From Procambarus clarkii (taxonomy: Eukaryota; Arthropoda; Malacostraca; Decapoda; Cambaridae), in assembly GCF_040958095.1 (NCBI RefSeq), contig NC_091214.1, forward strand, positions 11,115,722-11,179,721: 64,000 nt of DNA, written 5' to 3'. Below are positions 52,656-62,028 of this stretch, piece after piece (position 1 is the first letter of the stretch; each line of letters opens with the position of its first letter). The notes under the pieces were generated by a model. That model saw nothing but the letters and a program-made list of their open reading frames with translations. It ran no database searches and was not told the DNA's origin. The position numbers and the translations under genes were made by a program.

Positions 52656-53410
52656 GAGCAACGTGTCCTTTTAAAAAGAACGTCAACATTTGCCGTTTGA
52701 CTCTACGGCTGTTTTTGGACGTTATTTTGTGTAAAACTACGTCTATTATCGCTTCCATGGACTATCTCTTGTTATAGAATAATAAGAGTGTGGTATTTCA
52801 TTTTATAACTCACTGACTATGCTCTGATATTTGTTTTTCTAGTAAAAATATATATATTTTTGCCTTAATTAGGCTATAATCCAGAAAATTCCAGCCTATC
52901 GATCTTTATATTTAGGAAAACATCTAATAAATTTGGAAACGAATTTTTCGTTCGCCGACAGTTGCCTGTTACTATTTAACCCTCTGTGCTTTAATGTCGC
53001 TGGTCATTGTGACTTTCCCAGGATTTATATAGGTTTTGTAGTAGCATTTAGTCAGACTCCAGTAATTTAACTAATGGGAAACCTCTATAGTCGTCGTAAA
53101 TTAATAATAATCATTTATCAAATAATAAATTAGCAAACATATACAACTTTTTATGTTACAACTTTTCGGGTAGGCCGTTCTGTTTGTTTACAACCCCAGT
53201 GGTTCAAAATACACAATACTTTTAATATATAAGTGACTAAGTATGCTCTAGTATATGATCCTCAATGAAAATTATCGTTTTTTTTTGTTAATTTGTCCAT
53301 AATGAATAAGATTCCTTACTATTGATCTTTATATTAAGAAAAACATCGAAACAAATTGGTATTGTGTTTTCATTCAGATAAAGTTTCCAGGTACTATTTC
53401 TTAGTTATCA
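52656..53410. other. AT-rich unique DNA
   Basis: No gene is recognised. A TTTAACCCTCTGTGC at about 52976 resembles a TTAA-type transposon end but no partner was found. Confidence 0.5.
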
Positions 53411-53411
53411 A

Positions 53412-53500
53412 TTAACCCTTAAAGTGCGCATCACGTCATATGACGTGTTGGACGGTGTTCCAGTCAACTGCGCATCACGTCATATGATGTGTTGGAGTAC
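53412..53500 (+). repeat. TTAACCCT terminus with CACGTCATATGACGTG palindrome
   Basis: TTAACCCTTAAAGTGCGCA is followed by a perfect 16-bp palindrome, CACGTCATATGACGTG. After about 25 bp a diverged second copy, TGCGCATCACGTCATATGATG, follows. TTAA plus CCCT and such subterminal repeats resemble a piggyBac-type end. No opposite end or transposase was seen. Confidence 0.4.
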
Positions 53501-54012
53501 TACGCAAGATTTAAACGGCCCGCGGATACACAGGGTTCACCACACCTTCATCAGGGCTCTTGTAAACAGACACCATTTTTTTAAAAAGTCGTGGGCCAAA
53601 CTCCTGGGTGTTATTGACCTCAGTATTGAGTGAGCAACCAAGCCTGACGCACGCAGCATGAGCTAACAGCACTGCTGTTCAGCTTGTGACCACAGCATCG
53701 CCTAAAAATGCCAAAATATACTTGTTCATGCTATTATGTAGCGATGATATTATTACAGAAGACCCCTGACTGTGATAAAACTGACCAGGGTTCTGATAAT
53801 AGCAGGATTGTGGTGATATTTAACAGTAGCAGTTACAAGACGTACATTAGTTATTGAAATGATACTTAAAATGTTAAGGATCTCTTGTGAAACACATGTG
53901 CAATAATAAAGTTTTTTATTATGTAAAATAAATAAAAAAGGCCCAAGAGCCATGAAGTCACAAAAATGCAAGGCTGGCAGAAGCTGGCGTACATAGGAAA
54001 GACGAAGATTCT
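53501..54012. other. Probable 3' UTR and flank of the minus-strand gene
   Basis: A minus-strand AATAAA-type signal (TTTATT in the plus strand near 53913) lies about 100 bases past the stop at 54013. Nothing else was recognised. Confidence 0.4.
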
Positions 54013-54207
54013 TCATATTTGAAGACTCTGCTTCTCCAAGACGGCAGTCACACCCTGCTTGCCCTGGACAATCACCATATGGAGGAGTGTGTTTACTGTG
54101 AAGGGAAAGTCCACAAATGCAATGCCAGCACGAGTCAGTCTTGAAGGGTAAACGGTGATGGCACCCTCCCAGTAACACAAAAGCCGAGCAAGCCCAGTGA
54201 GGAAGAC
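54013..54207 (-). CDS. Terminal exon of an unrecognised, probably host, gene
   Basis: On the minus strand a good acceptor (CCCATCAACAG, 54208-54218) opens a 195-base exon, phase 0, coding for 64 residues then TGA. It begins VFLTGLARLLCYWEGAITVY and continues PSRLTRAGIAFVDFPFTVN, then LLHMVIVQGKQGVTAVLEK. It is not repeat-like in composition and resembles no transposon protein I know. It looks like a conserved cellular protein, but I do not recognise it. A candidate preceding exon lies at 60174-60290 minus, which would leave LINE copies inside a roughly 6-kb intron. Confidence 0.5.
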   Translation of the reverse strand, partial: VFLTGLARLLCYWEGAITVYPSRLTRAGIAFVDFPFTVNTLLHMVIVQGKQGVTAVLEKQSLQI

Positions 54208-54475
54208 CTGTTGATGGGAAAGGAAAATTTTTAGTTATACACTTTTATTTTATAAGATTCCAAAATATTACATTGATATAAATTTGTGAGAGTATTAGGA
54301 GCATTTTGAGTCATCTTGAGTCCTCTCCTCACTAAGCAACTAACTGCCAAAAGATTAAACAACCCCTGGCCCACAAGTTGCATACTGTACATGAAACAAT
54401 TAACAAGACGAATATGAAAAAAATCAAAATAGAATTTGCCTAGTTACAAAACAAGAAGTTAAGAGATACTCTTCA

Positions 54476-55360
54476 ATGATTACCAATATAATACAAAGAG
54501 CCAAAGCTTCCTTTAATGAGAATGGATTTAAAGAAGCAAAAGGAAATATGAACATTACATGGAAAGCCGTCTCTAACATCCTAGGGTCTAAACAACAATC
54601 ACTTACCAAGCAGATAAAACTCTCCAAAGATAGTTACACACTTGCAACAGACTTATATATTGCAAATGAGTTCAATAGCTTCTTTTCATGAATTTGTACA
54701 AACCTTGGCAGAAAAATTCCAAAGACCCAGACACATGTTACTACATATCTAACAGGCAGCTAACACTCTACTCCTTTTACCAATCAGCCTGACAGACATT
54801 ATATCCATAATTCAATTACTTAAAATCAAAGCTTAGAACATTAATGAAATAATGTCTATGATATATAAGAGTGCTTCCCTGCTCTTGCAACACCCATTCC
54901 TCTGCTATTCAACAAATCTCTAGTGTTCTACTTTTCCTGATATCCTTAAAAAAATAACAGTGGTGCCATTTCATAAAGGAGGCAAGACAACTGGCAAACA
55001 ATTACAGACCAATACCTATACTTCAAATCTACCTATACTTTCAAAAAAAAGTTTTTTTTAATAAACAGCTCTATTCCTACTTTGTGAAACTCAATATACT
55101 AAGTCCCTGCCAGTTTGGCTTCTGTTTCCAAATGAGTATCAATGATGCCATTATTAGTTTGCTTGATATAATCTACACTGCCCTTGACAAATATGAGTTC
55201 TCAATTGGCCTATTCATTGACTTGAGGAAAGCCTTCGATACTATAAACCATAACTACCTCTTTAAGGGGCCCAGTGCTTGGGCACCAAAACTTCATCATA
55301 CACACTCAATTTTTTGTGTGCATAATCCTCATGGCAAATGCTCCAACTTTTCCTTTTAAA
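54476..55360 (+). pseudogene. LINE remnant A, copy 1
   Basis: Begins with the linker between endonuclease and RT (TWKAVSNILGSKQQ and ANEFNSFFS). Frame-broken RT pieces follow: a degenerate 'FPDILK...VPFHKGG' near 54940-54985, then QFGFCFQMSINDAIISLLD and GLFIDLRKAFDTINHNYL (first catalytic Asp of RT) at 55115-55260. The catalytic FADD box is not reached. The same family recurs at 60640-61110. Confidence 0.75.
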
Positions 55361-55919
55361 TCAACATCACAACATGAACGGAAAAAAGTTACAAAAAAAT
55401 AAAAATTCAAATTGCTCTAAATATTTTATGTCACCAATTGTTATTTTATTCATTATGGTCTCAGAATGGCATATAACTTTCAATTGCCAGTGAGAAAAAT
55501 ATTGTTCAAGAGTATAGTTTTCTGTAAAATATTTTTTGAATGGGGGGCCATCCAAATATGTGCCAAATTTATATGCAAAATATTTATAACTCCAAACGTT
55601 ATGGCTTTATGACAAATCGATTCATTAGGAACCTTAGCACTAAGAACTTTGCACATATGTAAAAATGGTGAGAATCGGTCAGAAAATGAATTTTTTATTA
55701 CATCTCAAAAGAAGAAAATGTTTTTCACAGAGAAAAATCCATCTAAAGTTCGCTTAGTGCCGGATATGTATTCTCCAAGATGTAGAAGTCACAACAAAAT
55801 CCACATAGAAACAAAGGAGAGAAAAAAGTAAAGTGGTTGTCTTCTTTTTGTATAGACATAATAAATATTGCCATTTGGCTATGTATTTATATGATATATA
55901 ATAGAATACAGCATAAAAC
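55361..55919. other. AT-rich DNA, no gene recognised
   Basis: Only short frames without recognisable content. Confidence 0.5.
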
Positions 55920-56045
55920 AAAATAAGAGGGGTGGTAGAAGAAAAGATTAGTGTTCAGTGAGAATCCACAAGGTGTTCTCTGAATACTCTTTATTTTCTT
56001 CAAGGCTGTGGGTCCCTACAATTGCACCAGAGGTGGTACACTCCC
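55920..56045 (+). repeat. Interspersed repeat, copy 2
   Basis: Shared with 59795-59870 (same orientation; TACTCTTTATTTTCTTC, GCACCAGAGGTGGTAC) and inverted at 20800-20925. Followed directly by the CA-rich minisatellite, as is the copy at 59.8 kb preceded by one of its units. Confidence 0.7.
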
Positions 56046-56084
56046 CTATTATTATTTAAACAGGTGAGTACACACACGGTGTCA

Positions 56085-56352
56085 GCAAACTTAGCCTCCA
56101 AACACACACACACATGGTATCAGCAAGCTTAGCTTCCAAACACACACACACACACATGGTATCAGCAAGCTTAGCCTCCAAATACACACATGATATCAGC
56201 AAGCTTAGCCTCTAAACACACACACACACACACACAAATGGTATCAGCAAGCTTAGCCTCCAAACACACACACGCATGGTATCAGCAAGCTTAGCCTCTA
56301 AACACACACACACATGGTATCAGCAAGCTTAGCCTCCAAACACACACACACA
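56085..56352 (+). repeat. CA-rich minisatellite (ATGGTATCAGCAAGCTTAGCC unit)
   Basis: About seven copies of a 30-45-bp unit: GGTATCAGCAAGCTTAGCCT, then CCAAA and a variable (CA)n. One isolated related unit lies at 59738-59772. Confidence 0.92.
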
Positions 56353-56481
56353 GAAAATGGGGACATTGAAACAGTTGATAAACTGAATTTCAAGAGAGAG
56401 AGGTCACTATGGGGAACTTCAATTTTTTTTTAATAAGTAATTAGGCAGACTTGTTGCTAGACAGGGAATTAAATTAAATGT

Positions 56482-57510
56482 ATGCCAAATTTTGCAAAAT
56501 ATAAAATGAAGTCACACAAATATTCATACCAAAACAGAGATGTAGGGCCAGAAAACAGGATTGGTTCAACAGAAATTGAGAGAGGGCCACAGACCAAAAG
56601 ACACAAAAATGGAATCAAAGACATTGAAAAACTACAAGCAGATGTCAACAAAGTTTTCGATTGGGCAGCAGAAAATAACATGATGTTTAACAGTGATAAA
56701 TTTCAGATACTCAGGTACGGCAAAATTGAGGATCTGAAACATAATACCGGGTATAAAACACAATCGAATCTTCCCATAGTAGAAAAACAGCATGTCAAGG
56801 ATTTGGGAATAATGATATCCGACGATCTAACGTTTAGGGAGCATAACCAAGCAAATATTGCGTCAGCCAGAAAAATGATCAGATGAATTATGAGAACTTT
56901 CAAATCCAGGGATCCCATCACAATGGTTGTACTCTTCAAGTCACTTATGTTGTCCCGTCTCGAGTACTGCTCAGTATTCACTTCCCCCTTCAGAGCAGGA
57001 GAGATTGCTGAAATAGAGGGAATACAGAGAACATATACGGCATTCATAGACGAGATAAAACACCTAAATTATTGGGATCATCTCAAAGCTCTCCAAATGT
57101 ACTCTCTAGAAAGGAGACGAGAGAGATACCAAATAATATACACATGGAAGATACTGGAGGGCCAGGTCCCAAATCTACACAGTAAAATAACAACGTACTG
57201 AGTGAACGATATGGAAAAAAATGCAAGATTGAACCAGTGAAGAGCAGAGGTGCCATAGGTACAATCAGAGAGCACTGTATAAACATCAGAGGTCCGTGGT
57301 TGTTCAACGTCCTCCCAGCGACTATAAGAAATATTGCCGGAACAACTGTGGACATCTTCAAGAGAAAACTGGACTGTTTTCTAAGAGAAGTTCCGGATCA
57401 GCCGGGCTGTGGTGGGTATGTGGCCCTGCGGGCTGCTCCAAGCAACAGCCTGGTGGACCAAACTCTCACAAGTCGAGCTTGGCCTCGGGCCGGGCTTGGG
57501 GAGTAGAAGA
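56482..57510 (+). pseudogene. LINE remnant B, RT C-terminal half
   Basis: Continuous LINE ORF2 sequence after the catalytic core: DIEKLQADVNKVFDWAAENN, MMFNSDKFQILRYG and KDLGIMISDDLTFREH. An in-frame TGA follows at 56884, then LSRLEYCSVFTSPF, EGIQRTYT and RRERYQIIYTWKILEG. Past more stops comes RGPWLFNVLPATIRN, and the 3' tail with CAACAGCCTGGTGGACCAA. This is the thumb and C-terminal part of a crustacean-style LINE; the RT palm is missing, so it is 5'-truncated and dead. Confidence 0.8.
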
Positions 57511-57641
57511 GCAGAAACCCATCAAGCAGGTATCAATATAGGAAGAAGCCAAACCCCCAAACATACCAGCGATACAAAGATGCGAGAAACAACTATACAG
57601 CAGTAAGGGGAGAGGCAGAAAGAAATTTTTAAAAAGGGATA

Positions 57642-59220
57642 ATGGATAACAGGATAGTAAATATGGATAGTAAAACAGAACTGGGCCTATTCTATAAATT
57701 AATAAACAACAAATTGCAAGTAAAGGATAATATCCAGAGGTTGAAAATAGGAAACAGATTCACAGAAAATGATAATGAAATGTGTGAAACATTAAACGAA
57801 AAGTTCCAAAGTGTGTTTATACAAAATGAAATCTTCAGAGAACCAGACACAATAAGAATTTCAGAGAACATCATAGAGCGTATAGAGGTGTCTAGAGATG
57901 AAGTGGAAAATATGCTAAAGGAGCTAAGTAAGAACAAAGCAGTTGGTCCAGATGGAGTTTCACCATGGGCTCTGAGAGAATGTGCATCTGAGCTCAGCCT
58001 TCCACTTCACCTGATCTTTCAGGCATCCCTGTGTACAGGAGTCATAGCAAACATGTGGAAAAAGGCTAACATAGTTCCAATCTACAAAAGTGGCAACAGG
58101 GAAGACCCCCCCCCCCCCTCAATTATAGACCTGTATCATTGACAAGTATAACAGTGAAAAGATTAAAAAAAAAATAATAAAAACTAAATGGGTAGAACAC
58201 CTGGAGAGAAATTATATAATATCACACAGATAGTATTGTTTTCGATCTGGAAGATCCTGTGTATCGAATTTACTCAGTTTCTATGATTGAGCCACATAGA
58301 TTTTAAAGGAAAAAGGTAGTTGGGTTGACTGCATCTATCTAGACATAAAAAAGGCTTTCGACAGAGTTCCACGGAAGAGGTTGTCCTGGAAACTAGAAAA
58401 TTTTGGAGGGGTGATAGGTAAGCTTCTAACATGGATGAAAAATTTTCTGACTGATAGAAAAATGAGGGCAGTAATCAGAGGCAATCGGACTGGAGAAGTG
58501 TCACAAGTGGAGTACCACAGTACATGCACCAGTAATGTTCATTGTCTACATAAATGATCTACCAGTTGGAATACAGAATTATATAAACATGTTTGCTGAT
58601 AAAGCTAAGATAATGGGATGGATAAGAAATTCAGATGATTGTCATGCCCTTCAAGAAGACCTGGACAAAATAAGTATATGGAGCACCACTTGGCAAATGG
58701 AGTTTAATGTGAATAAATGCCATGTTATGGAATGTGGAATAGAACATAGATCCCACACAACCTATAAATTATGTGAGAAATCTTTATATAATTCTGATAA
58801 AGAAAGAGGCCTAGGGTTGATTCTAGATAGAAAACTATCACTTGAGGACCACATAAAGAACGGTGTGTGAGGAGCCTATGCCACGCTTTCTAACTTCAGA
58901 ATTTCGTTTAAATACATGGATGGCGAAATACTAAAGAAATTCTTCACGAGTTTTGTTCGGCCAAGGCTAGAATATGCAGCGGTTGTGTGGTGCCCATATC
59001 TTAAGAAGCACATCAACAAACTGGAAAAGGTGCAAAGACATGCTACTAAGTGGCTCCCAGAACTGAAGGGCAAGAGCTACGTGGAGAGGTTAGAGGCATT
59101 AAATATGCCAAAACTAGAAGACAACAAACAGAGGTGATATGATCACTATGTCTATGATTTCCCGAGACTTGGAACTTCAAGAACAAAAGGTCATAGATTT
59201 AAACTAACTATTGCAGGATG
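57642..59220 (+). pseudogene. LINE remnant C, near-complete RT domain
   Basis: The pre-RT linker (NEKFQSVF) is followed by LSKNKAVGPDGVSPWALREC and WKKANIVPIYKSGNRED. A C-run at about 58108-58118 breaks the frame before the NYRPVSLT box. Next is CIYLDIKKAFDRVPRKRL (58338-58390). The catalytic box at about 58590 reads MFADKAK: the second Asp of FADD is replaced by Lys, so the enzyme is dead. Then KDRGLGL-like and SFVRPRLEYAAVVWCPY segments follow. Frames change at least four times. Confidence 0.85.
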
Positions 59221-59535
59221 TGCAGAATACCCCCGTTGAAAAGCAGAGGTGCAACAGGTACTCTGAGAGAGAACTCTATCAACATCAGAGGCCCGAGACT
59301 GTTCAACACGCTTCCACTACACATAAGGGGCATAACCCCTCACAGTGTTCAAGAGAGAACTGGATAAGCACCTTCAAAGGATACCTGATCAACCAGGCTG
59401 TGATTCATATGTCAGGCTGCGAGCAGCCGCGTCTAACAGCCTGGTTGATCAGTCCAGCAACCAGGAGGCCTGGTCGACGACCGGGCCGCTGGGACGCTAA
59501 GCCCCGGAAGCACCTCAAGGTAACCTCAAGGTAAG
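59221..59535 (+). repeat. LINE C 3' end with tail
   Basis: A decayed C-terminus (RGPRLFNTLP-like in a shifted frame near 59288-59320) is followed by a GC-rich tail with inverted CAACCAGGCTG / CAGCCTGGTTG, GACGACCGGGCC, then repeated CCTCAAGGTAAC. This tail style is the one I associate with decapod LINEs. Confidence 0.7.
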
Positions 59536-60173
59536 GTAACTAAACTAAGATGCCAAAGAAATATACAAAAATTCCCTTTCGCATACAGAGTGGTACACGG
59601 TTGGAACAAGTTAAGTGAGAAGGTGGTGGTGGCCAAGACCGTCAGTAGTTTCAAAGCATTATGTGACAAAGAGTGCTGGGTAGACGGGACACCACGAGCG
59701 TAGCTCTAATCCTGTAACTACACTTAGGTAATTACATATGGTGTCAGCAAGCTTACCGTCGAAACACACACAAACAGCCTGCCTATTATTCAAGGCCTTC
59801 TCTGAGTACTCTTTATTTTCTTCTCTGAGGCTATGGGTCTCTAATCTTGCACCAGAGGTGGTACCCCTTTTAAGTTTTTAACTACTGCACTGAGTACCTG
59901 ATTTTGGCAAAAACTTTTTAGTGCAATTGTCAAGGACATAGTTCTTATATGTTTTTTTTTATAAATATTCAGGTATAGTTAATGTCAAAATGTTTCAAAA
60001 CTCAACTATTTATGTTTCAAAACAAAAAAAGTAATGAAAACATTACAAAACATTAAAATATAGCCTAATTAATTAATTAATAAAATAGCACAACTCTCAG
60101 AATGCCTAAAGGTGCTTTGAGCAATGAAGTAGTTAATTTTATATATAATATTATATATATAATATATATTTAC
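59536..60173. other. AT-rich DNA with one interspersed-repeat copy
   Basis: Contains a LINE-like scrap near 59585-59700 (WNKLSEKVV-style wording), one CA minisatellite unit (59738-59772) and the third copy of the 55920 repeat (59795-59870). No intact gene. Confidence 0.5.
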
Positions 60174-60290
60174 CTGTGACTACTGCTTAGCAAAAATTTG
60201 ATCTCTGTGAAAATTGGTCTCGTCATTGCTAGGAGATATTTTAAGACCATGATTTGCTGTGGATGGCACTGTAGTCTTCAAGTCATCAAT
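60174..60290 (-). other. Candidate upstream exon on the minus strand
   Basis: On the minus strand, acceptor CTATTTTTAG and donor CAG|GTAAAT bound a 117-base, 39-codon segment opening IDDLKTTVPSTANHG. The only open frame contains TAG three codons before the donor. It is phase-compatible with the terminal exon at 54013-54207. The stop means it is a pseudo-exon, a UTR exon, a different gene, or carries a mutation. Confidence 0.3.
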
Positions 60291-60639
60291 CTAAAAATAG
60301 AGGTAATCTTTTTAAAATGTAAATTTTGTATAAAAAAAATGCAAAAATACATTGCAAGAATAATATGAAGTTATTATACAATTTTTGTTAATTATTTAAA
60401 TATTTGTGAGACATTATTAAAAATGTATGAAGTACAGATTCTCTAAGACCTGATATGTATCTGCTTATGTTCCACCACTTTACATTCAGGGCTGAAGAGA
60501 AAACACAGCCAGTAAGGTAATGATCACTTAGGATGGACTGGGATGCCACATGTACTATGATAGGTGGGGGCTAAGCTGCATGAGGCTAGGATGCCCAGCC
60601 TGCCTTGTCTAGGCTGGGCTGGGCTAGGCAACACTTGGA

Positions 60640-61110
60640 AGGAGTCAACAAATCTCTGGAGTGCCTTACTTTTCCTGATATCCTTAAAAAAGCAAGAATG
60701 ATGCCATTTTATAAAGGAGGCGAGACAGCAGACATAAACAATCAAAGAAAAATATCAAATCTACTTATACTTTCAAAAATATTTGATTTTTTTTTTAACA
60801 AACATCTCTCTTCCTACTTTGTAAAATTCAACATGAATACAAAGTCCTTGTTAGTTTGGCTTCCGTTTCCAAAAGAGTATCAATGATGCCATTATTAGTT
60901 TGCTTGATATAATCTAAACAGCCCTTAAGAACAATGACTTCTCAATTGACCTAAGAAAGGCCTTTGATACTGTAAACCATAACTACCTCTTACTTAAAAC
61001 TTCACCACTATGGTATTCAAGGCCTTGCTCTGGACTATATTCGTTCCTATCTCAGTGTCCACTGAAATAGGAAAAATTTTTCCTAAAACAATGTCCCTCA
61101 AGGATGTCAA
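60640..61110 (+). pseudogene. LINE remnant A, copy 2
   Basis: Matches 54890-55260 closely (CCTGATATCCTTAAAAAA, TATAAAGGAGG, GAGTATCAATGATGCC). It encodes a degenerate RT opening and an 'IDLRKAFDTVNHNYL' box near 60945-60990, with stops between. Two copies of one LINE in the same orientation about 5.7 kb apart. Confidence 0.75.
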
Positions 61111-61500
61111 CCAACCAACTTACACTAAACATAGAAAAAGACCTTCTACATTTTATTTGGTAGAAAATTATAAAATCAGATTCATCTTTAAATAGACAAT
61201 GTTAACATTACCAATACAAATGAGGGGCAGTTCTTTTGCCTATATATACATAAGACACTGAACTTCAGCACCCACATACAGCACATAACCAAAAAGGTCT
61301 CAAAAATGGTCGTTAAAATTTATAAAATCAGATATTACGTTCCCCACCCCGCTCTCCTCCCATTATACTATGCACTTATCTATCCATCAAAAAATTAATA
61401 TTTTTTTTTAACATTTTATATTCATATATACAAGAGTTCTTACATTCATGTACAACCACTAGCACACATAGCATTTCAGGCAAGTCCTTAATCCTAATTT
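61110..61500. other. AT-rich DNA with interspersed repeat
   Basis: LINE A debris continues weakly. 61400-61495 is the second copy of the repeat at 11725-11835. No gene. Confidence 0.45.
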
Positions 61501-61513
61501 TCACACACACACA

Positions 61514-61570
<57 letters not shown>
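61501..61570. repeat. (CA)n microsatellite
   Basis: About 35 CA dinucleotides with one T interruption, followed by a duplicated TAGTGTTTGCAAACGAGAAC (61569-61612). Confidence 0.96.
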
Positions 61571-61572
<2 letters not shown>

Positions 61573-61596
61573 TGTTTGCAAACGAGAACATAGATA

Positions 61597-61899
61597 GTGT
61601 TTGCAAACGAGAACACAAAGGACACGATTCTAACAATGAAAAGCCACCTGCAACATGTGGGGGAATTCAAAAGAGTATTCCTCCAGAGGGACATGACGAG
61701 GGAGGAGAGGGCCATGGCGGCAGAAGCAAGGGAGGAGAGGGCCATGGCGGCAGAAGCAAGGAAGAAGCGCAGGGCGAGAGGGGAAAACCAGGAAACCACA
61801 GCTCCCAACACATCACCCCCAGAGGCGAGGGGGGAACCCACAACCAGCGACCCAGTAACACCAGCGGGGAGGGCAACCCCACCACCCTCCTCTGCATAG
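61597..61899 (+). pseudogene. LINE D ORF1-like C-terminal remnant
   Basis: 100 codons. It opens with a 'HVGEFKRVFLQRDMTREER' stretch, similar in style to the end of LINE ORF1/gag-like proteins. A twice-repeated REERAMAAEA segment and a Pro/Thr/Ser-rich end follow. It lies just upstream of the LINE endonuclease. Assigned mainly from position. Confidence 0.4.
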
Positions 61900-62028
61900 A
61901 AAACCCCCCTTTTCTTCCTGTCCTCCCGCCCCATACCCTCCCTGTCCTTCCCCCCTTCACTTGACCCCCCACCCCTCATCCCAGTATCCTCTGCAACCCT
62001 GGTATCCACCTCACAAATCCTCACACCC

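Noticed and set aside
52656..54476. tRNA, rRNA or other structured RNA genes here and elsewhere in the window
   Set aside because: No tRNA A/B boxes with cloverleaf pairing or rRNA-like stretches were noticed by eye; a covariance-model scan would be needed for certainty.
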